Positions 1 to 9,028 of a stretch of 64,000 nucleotides of DNA are shown in pieces; position 1 is the stretch's first letter, and every line of letters starts with the position of its first letter. Origin of the DNA: Pseudobutyrivibrio sp. (GTDB lineage: Bacteria; Bacillota; Clostridia; Lachnospirales; Lachnospiraceae); assembly GCF_015057185.1 (NCBI RefSeq), contig NZ_SVEV01000010.1:29857-93856 (forward strand). The letters are read 5' to 3'. The translations under genes were made by a program, and so were the position numbers. The notes beneath the pieces were generated by a model. It did no database searches, was not told where the DNA came from, and worked only from the letters and a program-made list of their open reading frames with translations.

Positions 1-1152
1 ATCCCCAGCCTCTATTATGGCTTTGTATGCCTTTTCAAGCTCGTCGATATAAGCAAGCTTTTCTTCTCTGTGATACATGCTCTGAGCCAAGGTATCAGCC
101 TTCTTTACGGAAATCAAATCATCAAAATTGTCCTTGCCAACTCTAATTATCATTCTGCGGACATTTCTCTCATTTATTTCTGGTCTGTCGTCATGATTTT
201 TCACAAGGTTTGCGACCCTGTCAGTTGTATCATTATCAAATTTGAGCCTTCTAAGTACCGCACGCGCCATTTCCGCACCCTTTACAGGATGCATCTTAAA
301 GTGATTTTGACCATTTTCGTCTGTTGTTTTGCAAACAGGCTTTGCAATATCATGAAGCAACATGGAAAGTCTAACTACCTTGTCATTTGGCACCAAGCCC
401 ATAGATACGATAGTATGCTCTCCTACGGTGTACATATGATGCTTGTTTATCTGGTCACATTCCATCATAGCATTGAATTCTGGGAAAAATACATTTGTTA
501 GTCCTGTCAAATATACGTCTCGGATTCGCTCTGGATGATCAGAGGTAACAAGTTTAACCATTTCTACCTGGATACGTTCAGCGCTGATTCGCTCTAATGT
601 TGGAGCCAAATCTTTTATCGCCTGGTATGTGTCTGCTTCTATCTCAAATCCCAACTGAGCAGAAAATCTAAGGGCTCTAAGCATACGAAGAGCATCCTCT
701 GTGAAACGCTCCCTCGGGTTACCTACTGCTCGGATTATGCCGTTGTCCAAATCCTCTTTGCCACCAAACAAATCAACTAATCCCCTAGAATCATTGTAAG
801 CCATGGCATTAATGGTGAAATCTCTACGCTTTAGGTCCTCTTCTAGAGATGCGGTAAATGTAACTTCCTTTGGATGACGTCCATCCTCATATTTGCCGTC
901 CACCCTATAGGTAGTGACCTCATAGCCAACACCCTGCATTAAAACTGTAACTGTGCCATGCTCGATTCCAGTGTCAAAAGTGCGCTGAAATAAAGCCTTG
1001 ACCTGCTCAGGCAAAGCTGATGTGGTTATGTCCCAATCATGAGGAACTTTCCCTAGAATGCAGTCACGGACACAGCCGCCTACTGCATAGGCTTCGTGTC
1101 CGTTTGATTCTAATACATTTATTATGTTTTGAACGTCTGCTGGTAAATTCAT
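1..1152 (-). CDS. cca: CCA tRNA nucleotidyltransferase / poly(A) polymerase family, 3' end cut by window
   Basis: Adds or repairs the CCA end of tRNAs in the cytoplasm. My translation of the minus strand from the ATG at 1152 stays open to the window edge (384 codons). It begins MNLPADVQNIINVLE, then shows the nucleotidyltransferase signature GGCVRDCILGK with the catalytic pair in HDWDI, then RRDFTINAMAYN. An HD-type domain with LLHDIAKP and HPVKGAEMA follows, typical of the clostridial HD-containing class. The start is 1 base after the proS stop codon, so the two are almost certainly co-transcribed and perhaps translationally coupled. The C-terminus lies outside the window. Family assignment is secure; whether it makes all of CCA or only part cannot be judged here. 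Confidence 0.93.
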   Translation of the reverse strand, partial: MNLPADVQNIINVLESNGHEAYAVGGCVRDCILGKVPHDWDITTSALPEQVKALFQRTFDTGIEHGTVTVLMQGVGYEVTTYRVDGKYEDGRHPKEVTFTASLEEDLKRRDFTINAMAYNDSRGLVDLFGGKEDLDNGIIRAVGNPRERFTEDALRMLRALRFSAQLGFEIEADTYQAIKDLAPTLERISAERIQVEMVKLVTSDHPERIRDVYLTGLTNVFFPEFNAMMECDQINKHHMYTVGEHTIVSMGLVPNDKVVRLSMLLHDIAKPVCKTTDENGQNHFKMHPVKGAEMARAVLRRLKFDNDTTDRVANLVKNHDDRPEINERNVRRMIIRVGKDNFDDLISVKKADTLAQSMYHREEKLAYIDELEKAYKAIIEAGD

Positions 1153-1153
1153 A

Positions 1154-2593
1154 TTAATAAGCTTTACCCCAATATACTAATTTCTTAGCTGGCTTGCCAC
1201 AACATGCACATACGTCAGAAATATGCTCCTGATCATTGAATGGCATACAACGTGAAGTAACAGCTAAATCTTCTTTGATTTTGTTCTCACACTCAACATC
1301 GCCACACCACATTGCACGAATAAAGCCTGGCTTGTTATTAGCGATTTCTGTGAACTCAGCATAGTTGTGAGCATCCCAGATATGGCTATCTCTATGAGCC
1401 TTTGCTCTTTCAAACATATCCTTTTGGATTGTCTCAAGAAGCTCTGCAACCTTTGTCTCAACCTGATCAAGTGGACACTCGATTTTCTCACGTGTATCAC
1501 GACGAACGAGAACGCACTTGCCAGCCTCGATATCCTTTGGTCCAAGCTCTACACGAACTGGGATACCACGCATCTCAGCCTCTGAGAACTTCCATCCTGG
1601 TGACTTGTCAGAGTCATCAAGCTTTGCACGCATAGTCTTGCCAAGGCGTCCGCAAACCTCGCCTGCCTTTTCAAGAACTCCTTCTTTCTTCTGCTGAATA
1701 GGAATAACAACTACCTGTGTAGGCGCGATACGTGGTGGAAGTACAAGACCTGAATCATCACCATGTACCATAATGATAGCACCAATAAGACGTGTAGTCA
1801 TACCCCAAGATGTCTGATGTACATACTGAAGCTGATTATTCTTGTCAGTATACTGAATTCCGAAAGGCTTTGAGAAGTTCTGTCCAAAGTTATGTGAAGT
1901 ACCAGACTGTAAAGCCTTTCCATCGTGCATAAGTGCCTCGATTGTATATGTAGCCTCAGCTCCTGCGAACTTTTCTTTGTCTGTTTTCTGTCCGCGAACT
2001 ACTGGCATAGCAAGAACTTCTTCACAGAAGTCTGCATAAAGATTAAGCATCTGAATTGTACGAGCCTCTGCCTCCTCAGCTGTTGCATGAGCAGTATGGC
2101 CCTCCTGCCATAAGAACTCTCTAGAACGAAGGAATGGACGTGTCTCCTTTTCCCAACGAACTACTGAACACCACTGGTTGTAAACCTTTGGCAAATCTCT
2201 GTGAGAGTGAATAATATCTTTATAGAAATCACAGAAAAGAGTCTCAGATGTAGGACGAACGCAAAGACGTTCCTGAAGCGGGTTAAGACCACCATGTGTA
2301 ACCCAAGCTACTTCTGGTGCAAAGCCCTCAACATGATCCTTCTCTACTTGAAGAAGACTCTCAGGAATGAACATCGGCATGTATACGTTCTGGACTCCTG
2401 TTTCTTTGAATCTTCTGTCTAACTCGTGCTGGATGTTTTCCCAGATAGCATAACCATCGGGCTTTATAATCATGCATCCTTTTACTGATGAATATGCAAT
2501 CAAATCAGCCTTAACAACTACGTCGGTATACCACTGTGCGAAATCCTCAGACATAGAGGTAATCGCTTCTACCAGCTTTTTTTCCTGTGCCAT
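1154..2593 (-). CDS. proS: Prolyl-tRNA synthetase, short type 3 (no editing insertion)
   Basis: Charges tRNA-Pro with proline. The 479-residue protein is the short archaeal/eukaryotic-like ProRS: class II motif 2 region with RPTSETLF and [23 protein letters not shown], motif 3 region around [14 protein letters not shown], and no ~180-residue editing insertion between motifs 2 and 3. The C-terminal domain ends with paired cysteines (CGDVEC, CACCGK) that likely bind zinc, and the final Tyr typical of this type is present. A good ribosome site (AAAAAGGAG) lies just upstream. It directly precedes cca. No T-box leader is visible in the ~100 bases upstream, which is notable for a Firmicute aminoacyl-tRNA synthetase. 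Confidence 0.96.
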   Translation of the reverse strand: MAQEKKLVEAITSMSEDFAQWYTDVVVKADLIAYSSVKGCMIIKPDGYAIWENIQHELDRRFKETGVQNVYMPMFIPESLLQVEKDHVEGFAPEVAWVTHGGLNPLQERLCVRPTSETLFCDFYKDIIHSHRDLPKVYNQWCSVVRWEKETRPFLRSREFLWQEGHTAHATAEEAEARTIQMLNLYADFCEEVLAMPVVRGQKTDKEKFAGAEATYTIEALMHDGKALQSGTSHNFGQNFSKPFGIQYTDKNNQLQYVHQTSWGMTTRLIGAIIMVHGDDSGLVLPPRIAPTQVVVIPIQQKKEGVLEKAGEVCGRLGKTMRAKLDDSDKSPGWKFSEAEMRGIPVRVELGPKDIEAGKCVLVRRDTREKIECPLDQVETKVAELLETIQKDMFERAKAHRDSHIWDAHNYAEFTEIANNKPGFIRAMWCGDVECENKIKEDLAVTSRCMPFNDQEHISDVCACCGKPAKKLVYWGKAY

Positions 2594-2653
2594 TTTTTTC
2601 TCCTTTTTATTATTTATAATCTTTTATAAGCCTGTCTATTATATAAAATAATC

Positions 2654-2686
2654 AAAAACAAGTCCACCCCTAGAACAGGGTGGACT
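2654..2686 (-). terminator. Intrinsic terminator after the GGDEF/EAL gene
   Basis: Minus-strand stem AGTCCACCC / GGGTGGACT (2661-2669 with 2678-2686), 8-base loop, followed by TGTTTTTG. It sits just past the stop of the 2692-4977 gene and before proS, so proS-cca probably has its own promoter. Confidence 0.75.
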
Positions 2687-2691
2687 GTATA

Positions 2692-4977
2692 TTAAATGTA
2701 CATTTCTTCGAATTTTTTAACCGGTAATGGCTTATCAAAATAATAGCCTTGTAAATAGTCAGCTCCGGTGCCTGATAAATAATCAAGCTGCTCCTTGGTT
2801 TCGACACCCTCAATAATTACCTGCATTCCAATTGCCTTAGCCAAGGTGATAATTGTGTTGATAATCTTTCGGCCCTTCTGGGCATTTCTATCAATTGAAA
2901 GGAATGCCATATCCATTTTAAGGATATCTGCTGGAACCTCTTTTAGCATATTCAGTGAAGAATATCCGCTACCGAAATCATCAATCTCAATAAGGAATCC
3001 GTACTCCTTCAGAGAATTGATAATATCTATCTGACGTTCCTTTTCTGTCATGAATACTGACTCGGTTATTTCAATTTTAAGCCTTGATGGAGCCACATTA
3101 TATTTCTCAACAAGGGATGTAAGCACATCAAACAAATCAATGTAGTAAAAATCTTTTACCGAGATATTAACAGATATTGATAATTCATCCCTGCCAAGAC
3201 TGGCCCAATATGCAAGTCTCCTAACTGCCTGCTCCCAAATATACAGGTCAAGCTTGTATATATAGCCTGTTTTCTCAAGCAATGGAATAAATGCTCCTGG
3301 AGCAATAATTCCTCTATCAGGATGAATCCATCTAACTAACGCCTCTGCCAAAGCAACCTTGCCGTCCAAATTCACAACTGGCTGCAAGAACATTGCAAAC
3401 TGGCCTGTCTGAAGGGCTTCTTCAAACTCACCGATAATTTTCTGCTCCGTCATATATTCATGGCGCAACATATCGCCATAGTATGCAATGCTATTTTTGA
3501 AGCTGGTCTTAATAGAATCAATAGCCAAGAAAGCTCCATCAATCATAGAAATAATCGATGCTTCTCTATCGAATATCTCATAAACACCAACCAGTATAAC
3601 CATTCTATACTGAGAATTATTAAGGTAGTGGCTAACCTTGTTCATGCCTGTCATAAATAATTCTTCAGAATAACGAATCTTTGGCATCAATATTGCAAAT
3701 CTATCGGCTTCTAGTCTGGCAAAAATAGCACCCGGCTTTATTTTTTCTCTAATTGCATCTGCACATTTAACTAAAAGTCCGTCAGCCTCATCTACACCAA
3801 ACATATCATTGATAAGCTTGAAGCCCTTAATATTACAACATACCAGGATATATTCACGCTCTGGATTGTTATCGAGAATATCACGAACCTCTTCGTAGAA
3901 CGCCTCTCGCTTTAATGCTCCAGTAAGTGGATCATGACTATTTCTATATTTTTCCTCCTCGTATGCCAAATAGTCACCTGTGACATCATAGAAGGATAGG
4001 TAACAGCCACAATAATAGCCCTTTTTGTCATATATTTTGTTGAAGTGAACATCAAACCTATAGTCGTCGCCATTTAGTGTGTACACATCGTTCCAGCTAG
4101 AATTTGAAATGGAATTGGCTTCTTTTCCTTCCTTCCATTTTCTGAATCTTTCCTCCAGAAGTCTACGGTCTCCACTTGGGCAAAACATTCTGTTGGCAAA
4201 CTGATTTGAATAAATACAACAATCATTTTCATCGAATGATATCAACGCACATTCCATTCGCTCTGTGATGGTTGATAACATATATTCAACGAAGGATTTT
4301 GGATTATAAAGCAATGTGTAATAGGCCAAATAAATGGATCCAACTCCATAGAAGCAAATGGATACATCAATTGGGAAGCCAAAAAATACATAAATCAGAT
4401 TAAGAATTATTATTCCTGCAAAAACCGCAAGAACCGCCAGATACCTATTTCTGTGGAATCCGCTAGTGGAAATAGCCTTTTTCAAAAACATTGCCACAAC
4501 TAGAGCAACTAGAATATAACAGAAAACAAGATGGACTATGTAATAATCATTGATTACAAAATCATAGAACCATTCATCATCCGAAAGATATTCCTTCTCA
4601 AGAGTGAACGCGTGATGCCAAATCATTGAAGTATATATGCTAACTGTATCTGCAACTGCAATCGCCACTGTAATAAGCGGAGATGCATAAGACTCCATCC
4701 AAACCTTTGTGTACTGTCTAGCATAAAAAACGAAGCTAAGTAACAACCAATCCAAGCTACTGAAATACAACACATATCCCAATTCTGCTACTTTCGGGTC
4801 ATGTGAGCCAATAGCAATGGTGTATACAATGCTGGTAACAATACCAATTATTAGCACCTGTACAATCGAAATATTCAGCTTACTTTTCAATATTCTATGC
4901 TTTGTGCTTACGTATACGATGCAACATAGCATCATTAAAGCAACAAGCATAACAACAAATACGTAAATTCTTATCAA
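2692..4977 (-). CDS. Membrane GGDEF/EAL protein with degenerate GGDEF; probable c-di-GMP phosphodiesterase
   Basis: The 761-residue protein has about seven N-terminal hydrophobic segments (residues ~1-220, resembling a 7TM sensor module), a PAS-like segment (~235-330), then GGDEF and EAL domains. The GGDEF signature site reads RLEADRF, so EADRF replaces GGDEF and cyclase activity is unlikely. The EAL domain looks intact: EALVRW at ~545, EITES, DDFGSGYSS and a terminal QGYYFDKPLP. I infer a c-di-GMP phosphodiesterase, with the dead GGDEF domain perhaps binding GTP as a regulator. It follows the pseudouridine synthase gene by 19 bases. With flagellar genes nearby, a role in the motile/sessile switch is plausible. 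Confidence 0.9.
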   Translation of the reverse strand: MIRIYVFVVMLVALMMLCCIVYVSTKHRILKSKLNISIVQVLIIGIVTSIVYTIAIGSHDPKVAELGYVLYFSSLDWLLLSFVFYARQYTKVWMESYASPLITVAIAVADTVSIYTSMIWHHAFTLEKEYLSDDEWFYDFVINDYYIVHLVFCYILVALVVAMFLKKAISTSGFHRNRYLAVLAVFAGIIILNLIYVFFGFPIDVSICFYGVGSIYLAYYTLLYNPKSFVEYMLSTITERMECALISFDENDCCIYSNQFANRMFCPSGDRRLLEERFRKWKEGKEANSISNSSWNDVYTLNGDDYRFDVHFNKIYDKKGYYCGCYLSFYDVTGDYLAYEEEKYRNSHDPLTGALKREAFYEEVRDILDNNPEREYILVCCNIKGFKLINDMFGVDEADGLLVKCADAIREKIKPGAIFARLEADRFAILMPKIRYSEELFMTGMNKVSHYLNNSQYRMVILVGVYEIFDREASIISMIDGAFLAIDSIKTSFKNSIAYYGDMLRHEYMTEQKIIGEFEEALQTGQFAMFLQPVVNLDGKVALAEALVRWIHPDRGIIAPGAFIPLLEKTGYIYKLDLYIWEQAVRRLAYWASLGRDELSISVNISVKDFYYIDLFDVLTSLVEKYNVAPSRLKIEITESVFMTEKERQIDIINSLKEYGFLIEIDDFGSGYSSLNMLKEVPADILKMDMAFLSIDRNAQKGRKIINTIITLAKAIGMQVIIEGVETKEQLDYLSGTGADYLQGYYFDKPLPVKKFEEMYI

Positions 4978-4996
4978 GCAAAAACCCCCATCTTAG

Positions 4997-5653
4997 CTAA
5001 TTTGCCACTTTGCTGTCTCTAAAATCTTCTCCTTGAGGCTTGATATCAAATCCCATTTTTTCACCTGTTGTAGGATGAATAAAACCAATGTGATGTGAGC
5101 ATAAAGCAAGGAAATGCCCTGTGGAAACTCCGCCATATTTCACGTCACCTACAATTGGCGCTGTCCTACTAGCCAACTGAATTCGGATTTGATGGTGTCT
5201 ACCTGTAAATAAATCAATATCAAGAAGCTTTCTATCGTCCCATTCCTCTACGACTCTGTATCTAAGAACCGCCTTTTTAGCTCTAGGATCGTTCTCTTTT
5301 ACTACTTTGGAAAGATTTGTTCTATTGTCCTTTACCAAATAATCAACTAGCTCTCCCTCGTTTGGAAAAGCTTCTCGATTAATAATTGCATAATAATTTT
5401 TCTTGAAGGTGTGATCTGTGATTTCCTTTGTTAGCTTGTTTGCTGCCTCGGAACTCTTTGCAAAAACCATAACACCTTCAACTGGTTGGTCCAATCTATG
5501 TACAACATGTATAGATGGCTTTTCACCTTTTTCAGCCAAATGATTGTTAAGCAAGCTAACCATATCCTGCTCTCCGATGTTTTTGGTCTGGGTTGCCACT
5601 CCTGCTGGTTTATAGCATACGATAATACTATCGTCCTCGTATAGAATTTTCAT
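4997..5653 (-). CDS. RluA-family pseudouridine synthase, short form without S4 domain
   Basis: Converts uridine to pseudouridine in rRNA or tRNA. The 218-residue protein starts directly with the catalytic fold (ILYEDDSIIVCYKPAGVATQ) and has no S4 RNA-binding domain. The catalytic Asp is in VHRLDQPVEGVMVFAK, where the usual TSG after HRLD is replaced by VEG, placing it in a subfamily of unknown target. GRHHQIRIQLA and VGDVKYGG are the other family motifs. It lies 51 bases downstream of the response regulator and 19 bases upstream of the GGDEF/EAL gene, suggesting one transcript. The substrate cannot be read from sequence. Confidence 0.88.
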   Translation of the reverse strand: MKILYEDDSIIVCYKPAGVATQTKNIGEQDMVSLLNNHLAEKGEKPSIHVVHRLDQPVEGVMVFAKSSEAANKLTKEITDHTFKKNYYAIINREAFPNEGELVDYLVKDNRTNLSKVVKENDPRAKKAVLRYRVVEEWDDRKLLDIDLFTGRHHQIRIQLASRTAPIVGDVKYGGVSTGHFLALCSHHIGFIHPTTGEKMGFDIKPQGEDFRDSKVAN

Positions 5654-5704
5654 ACATTAGCCCCCTCAAGCTTATTTTATGTATACTATTTTATCACTTT
5701 TTAA

Positions 5705-6394
5705 CTATACCTTAAAGCGATATCCTACACCCCAAATTGTCTCAATGTACTGTGGCTTCGAAGTGTTTAATTCAATTTTCTCACGGATTTTGTTTACGTG
5801 TACTGTTACTGTGGAGATGTCTCCAATAGACTCCTCGCCCCAAAGAGTTTCAAACAATTGCTCCTTGGAATAAATAACATTTGGATTTTCTGCTAAAAAT
5901 GTTAAAAGATCAAATTCCTTTGCAGTAAAGACCTTTTCCTCGCCGTTAATCCATACTCTACGGCTGGCCTTGTCTATACGAAGTCCTCTTATGCTAATTT
6001 CATTTTTCTGGATTGCTGGAGACTGGACAAGTCTCTCATATCTAGCCAAATGAGCCTTAACTCTTGCTACCAATTCGCTTGGGGAAAATGGCTTTGTAAT
6101 ATAATCATCTGCACCTAATCCAAGGCCACGGATTTTATCAATCTCTTCCTTTTTGGCTGTAACCATAAGAATAGGCACATCCTTTACCTCACGAATTCTC
6201 TTGCAAAGCTCAAATCCATCAATTCCCGGAAGCATAAGGTCCAAGATAAACATGTCGTAATTTCCTGCTAGTGCCTTTTGAAGACCTTTCTCACCGTCAC
6301 CTTCGATGTCTACCTCGAAGTTAGAGAGCTCCAAATAGTCCTTTTCTAATTCTGCAATAGCTTCTTCATCTTCAATTATCAGTATTCTGCTCAT
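5705..6394 (-). CDS. OmpR/PhoB-family response regulator
   Basis: 229 residues: receiver domain (1-~120) with acidic pocket IIEDEE, phospho-acceptor D52 in ILDLMLPG and the conserved Lys in VTAKKEE, then a winged-helix DNA-binding domain ending IETIWGVGYRFKV. It overlaps the 3' end of the upstream histidine kinase gene by 4 bases (ATGA-type overlap), so the pair is translationally coupled. The kinase-before-regulator order is less usual than the reverse. Sequence style is close to VanR/SrrA-like Firmicute regulators; the signal is unknown. Confidence 0.95.
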   Translation of the reverse strand: MSRILIIEDEEAIAELEKDYLELSNFEVDIEGDGEKGLQKALAGNYDMFILDLMLPGIDGFELCKRIREVKDVPILMVTAKKEEIDKIRGLGLGADDYITKPFSPSELVARVKAHLARYERLVQSPAIQKNEISIRGLRIDKASRRVWINGEEKVFTAKEFDLLTFLAENPNVIYSKEQLFETLWGEESIGDISTVTVHVNKIREKIELNTSKPQYIETIWGVGYRFKV

Positions 6395-7533
6395 GAAAGG
6401 CCTCCTAAATATTTTCTAATAACAAAGTACATGGTAGTTCCTTCGTTTTCTTTACTTGTAACCCAAATTTTGCCACCGTGGTCTTCTACGATTTTTTTGA
6501 CGATAGAAAGACCGATTCCGCTGCCACCTGCTGCAGAATTTCTAGAGGTATCCGCACGATAAAATCTATCGAATACGTAAGGTAAATCCTTTGTCGCTAT
6601 ACCCTTTCCATTATCTGCCATCTCAATCTGAACAAAGTCTCCTACGTCCTTGACTGTAATGGCTATTCTTGATGGCACATCAGCCCTCATGTATTTAACA
6701 GAGTTGCTGACAATATTGTGTATTATCCTGCCCAATTGCTCTGGGTCCGCAATAATCTGAACATCTGGATCAACAAAATTAGAATAATCTAAGCGTATAT
6801 GCTGATTTTCCAAATCCATTCCAAGCTCTTCGATACAATCAGAAAAATATGAGCTAAGGTTTAGCTTTTGGAAATTGTAAGGAATCTTGTTTGTATCAAT
6901 ATTTGAATACAAGGTCAATTCATTTATAAGAGTATTCATTTCATTGGCCTTGTTGTAAATGGTCCTAATATATTTTTCCTGCTTTTCAGGGGTATCGGCT
7001 ACACCATCAAGCATTCCCTCAGAATAACCCTTAATTGCAGTAATTGGCGTCTTTAAATCGTGGGCAATATTTGAAATAAGTGCTCGCTGCTCTGCCTCAT
7101 CCTCCAGTCTATCCTTGGCGTTATTTATAAGTCGAATACGCATGTCTTCAAAGGCATTGCACACTTCAGACATTTCATCTGTGCCGTTGCTAGCAACTGA
7201 AAAATCCAAATTTCCTTCTTTTATATTATTAGCTGCATTTTTAAGAATTTTTAATTGAGGTGCAATGCCTCGATAAATCCATGCAACCATAACAACTGCT
7301 GTTAAAAGTAAAATAATAAACTCAGCTACACAAAAGTTCATTATTAACTCATCAAACTTTCCAGTTTCATCCATATAATCCTTAAAGGAATGGAAAATCT
7401 CGTTAGAAATCAGCTGCTCCTCAGTAGCCTGTCGGATGAATCCCTTCATGGCAATCATAAGAGCACTAAAAAGCATTACCGGTACAATTGTTATTATAAA
7501 AAAAGAAATTATAAGTCTATTTTTTAGTTTCAT
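6391..7533 (-). CDS. Membrane sensor histidine kinase
   Basis: 380 residues: membrane segments at ~8-28 and ~70-86 flanking a very short ~40-residue external loop, a HAMP linker (~88-140), the dimerisation box with phospho-acceptor H158 in SNIAHDLKTPITAIKG, and an ATPase domain with N box (HNIVSNSVKYM), G1 (DNGKGI), F (YVFDRFYR) and G2 (GGSGIGLSIVKKIV). The short outer loop suggests sensing within or near the membrane rather than of a soluble ligand. An SD-like GAGGTG precedes the ATG. It partners with the overlapping response regulator. Resembles VanS/YycG-like sensors in overall shape only. Confidence 0.94.
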   Translation of the reverse strand: MKLKNRLIISFFIITIVPVMLFSALMIAMKGFIRQATEEQLISNEIFHSFKDYMDETGKFDELIMNFCVAEFIILLLTAVVMVAWIYRGIAPQLKILKNAANNIKEGNLDFSVASNGTDEMSEVCNAFEDMRIRLINNAKDRLEDEAEQRALISNIAHDLKTPITAIKGYSEGMLDGVADTPEKQEKYIRTIYNKANEMNTLINELTLYSNIDTNKIPYNFQKLNLSSYFSDCIEELGMDLENQHIRLDYSNFVDPDVQIIADPEQLGRIIHNIVSNSVKYMRADVPSRIAITVKDVGDFVQIEMADNGKGIATKDLPYVFDRFYRADTSRNSAAGGSGIGLSIVKKIVEDHGGKIWVTSKENEGTTMYFVIRKYLGGLS

Positions 7534-7544
7534 ATCTACACCTC

Positions 7545-7577
7545 ATCATAAAAAGGCAGCCCTTAAAGGACTGCCTT
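7545..7577 (-). terminator. Intrinsic terminator of metK
   Basis: Minus strand AAGGCAGTCC - loop - GGGCTGCCTT followed by TTTATG (stem 7553-7577). It lies 22 bases after the metK stop and just before the kinase start codon. Confidence 0.8.
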
Positions 7578-7598
7578 AATTATAGCATATTGAATTTC

Positions 7599-8780
7599 TT
7601 AAAGATATTTCTTTAATACTTCTGCCTTGTTTGTCTGCTCCCAAGGAAGCTCAACATCTGTACGTCCGAAGTGTCCGTAAGCAGCTGTTGGACGGTAGAT
7701 TGGTCTACGAAGGTCAAGCATTTTGATGATTCCTGCTGGACGAAGATCGAAGTTCTCACGAACGATTTCGATAATTTTTTCATCTGAAAGCTTTCCTGTG
7801 CCAAATGTGTCTACCATTACTGATGTAGGCTCAGCAACACCGATTGCGTATGAAAGCTGAATCTCGCACTTGTCTGCAAGTCCTGCTGCAACGATATTCT
7901 TTGCAACGTAGCGGGCTGCATAAGCGCCTGAACGGTCAACTTTTGTGCAATCCTTACCTGAGAATGCACCTCCGCCGTGACGAGCATATCCGCCGTAAGT
8001 ATCAACGATGATTTTACGTCCTGTAAGACCTGCGTCACCGTGTGGGCCACCAATTACAAAGCGGCCTGTTGGATTGATGTAGAACTTAGTTTTCTCATCA
8101 ATCATGTCCTGTGGAAGGACTGGGTCGAAGACATATTTCTTAATGTCTGCGTGAATCTGTTCCTGAGTAACATCCTCATCATGCTGTGTAGATAAAACTA
8201 CAGCTTCAAGTCTAAGTGGCTTTCCAGCCTCGTCATACTCTACAGAGACCTGTGTCTTTCCATCTGGTCTGAGGTACGAAAGTGTACCATCCTTGCGGAC
8301 ATTGGCAAGCTGAAGAGCAAGTCTATGAGCAAGAGAAATTGGGTATGGCATAAGCTCTTCTGTCTCGTTTGTGGCGAAACCGAACATCATGCCCTGGTCA
8401 CCTGCACCTGTATCTAAATCATCTGCAAGTGAGCCTTCCTTTGCCTCAAGAGCCTTGTCAACACCCATAGCAATGTCTGCGGATTGTTGATCAAGAGCGA
8501 CCATAACAGCGCAAGAGTTTCCATCGATGCCTTTCTTTCCATCGTCGTAGCCGATTTCAAGAAGAGTCTTGCGAACAATAGCTGGAACGTCGAGCTGAGC
8601 CTTTGTTGTGATCTCGCCTGTAACAAGAACGAAGCCTGTACATGAAGCAGTCTCACAAGCTACTCTACTCATTGGGTCTTCAGCTAAGCAAGCATCAAGG
8701 ATGGCGTCCGATATGGCATCACATACCTTATCTGGATGGCCTTCTGTTACTGACTCTGAAGTAAAAAGTAACTTTTCCAT
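7599..8780 (-). CDS. metK: S-adenosylmethionine synthetase
   Basis: Makes S-adenosylmethionine from methionine and ATP. 393 residues, the normal length for the family, with the N-terminal signature [15 protein letters not shown], the ATP motif [12 protein letters not shown] and the phosphate-loop motif [16 protein letters not shown]. It forms a single-gene unit with its own sigma-A-type promoter (8836-8864) and terminator (7545-7577). The 5' leader is only about 50 bases and carries a small hairpin; no S-box (SAM-I) fold could be made out. Confidence 0.98.
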   Translation of the reverse strand: MEKLLFTSESVTEGHPDKVCDAISDAILDACLAEDPMSRVACETASCTGFVLVTGEITTKAQLDVPAIVRKTLLEIGYDDGKKGIDGNSCAVMVALDQQSADIAMGVDKALEAKEGSLADDLDTGAGDQGMMFGFATNETEELMPYPISLAHRLALQLANVRKDGTLSYLRPDGKTQVSVEYDEAGKPLRLEAVVLSTQHDEDVTQEQIHADIKKYVFDPVLPQDMIDEKTKFYINPTGRFVIGGPHGDAGLTGRKIIVDTYGGYARHGGGAFSGKDCTKVDRSGAYAARYVAKNIVAAGLADKCEIQLSYAIGVAEPTSVMVDTFGTGKLSDEKIIEIVRENFDLRPAGIIKMLDLRRPIYRPTAAYGHFGRTDVELPWEQTNKAEVLKKYL

Positions 8781-8810
8781 TTTGTGACTCTCTTTCTATT
8801 AAATTATCCA

Positions 8811-8828
8811 CCGAAACCTATTTTTCGG
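8811..8828 (-). other. Small hairpin in the metK leader
   Basis: Minus strand CCGAAA-AATAGG-TTTCGG, a 6 bp perfect stem with 6-base loop, located between the metK promoter and its ribosome site. Too small to be a known SAM riboswitch; may only stabilise the 5' end. Confidence 0.4.
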
Positions 8829-8835
8829 TTATACT

Positions 8836-8864
8836 AGTATAATCCCTTTATGCTTTGTTATCAA
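8836..8864 (-). promoter_or_regulatory. Sigma-A promoter of metK
   Basis: Minus strand TTGATA (8859-8864), 17-base spacer, TATACT (8836-8841). Near-consensus and correctly placed ~55 bases before the metK ATG. Confidence 0.8.
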
Positions 8865-8968
8865 TAGAGTCTTAATAGTTTTCAAAAAATATACACCATT
8901 TCGAAATAATCCTCTTTTTTTAACCACTAATCAAGGAACCTGCGCACTGTTGTACACAATTACTTCAA

Positions 8969-8997
8969 TTGTATTTCCTTTTCACAAAGCATATAAT
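8969..8997 (+). promoter_or_regulatory. Sigma-A promoter of the HD-GYP gene
   Basis: TTGTAT (8969-8974), 17-base spacer, TATAAT (8992-8997), about 31 bases before the ATG at 9029; an AGAAAGGA ribosome site lies between. Confidence 0.8.
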
Positions 8998-9028
8998 TTA
9001 ATTAAGTAAAACTAGAAAGGATTGTATT

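Noticed and set aside
70..501. Plus-strand ORF of 143 codons
   Set aside because: It is the antisense shadow of the cca coding sequence.
2594..2660. T-box leader of proS
   Set aside because: Fewer than 100 AT-rich bases, no T-box sequence and no specifier stem.
8781..9028. SAM riboswitch upstream of metK
   Set aside because: The leader is about 50 bases with only a 6 bp hairpin; no S-box core or terminator/antiterminator pair is present.
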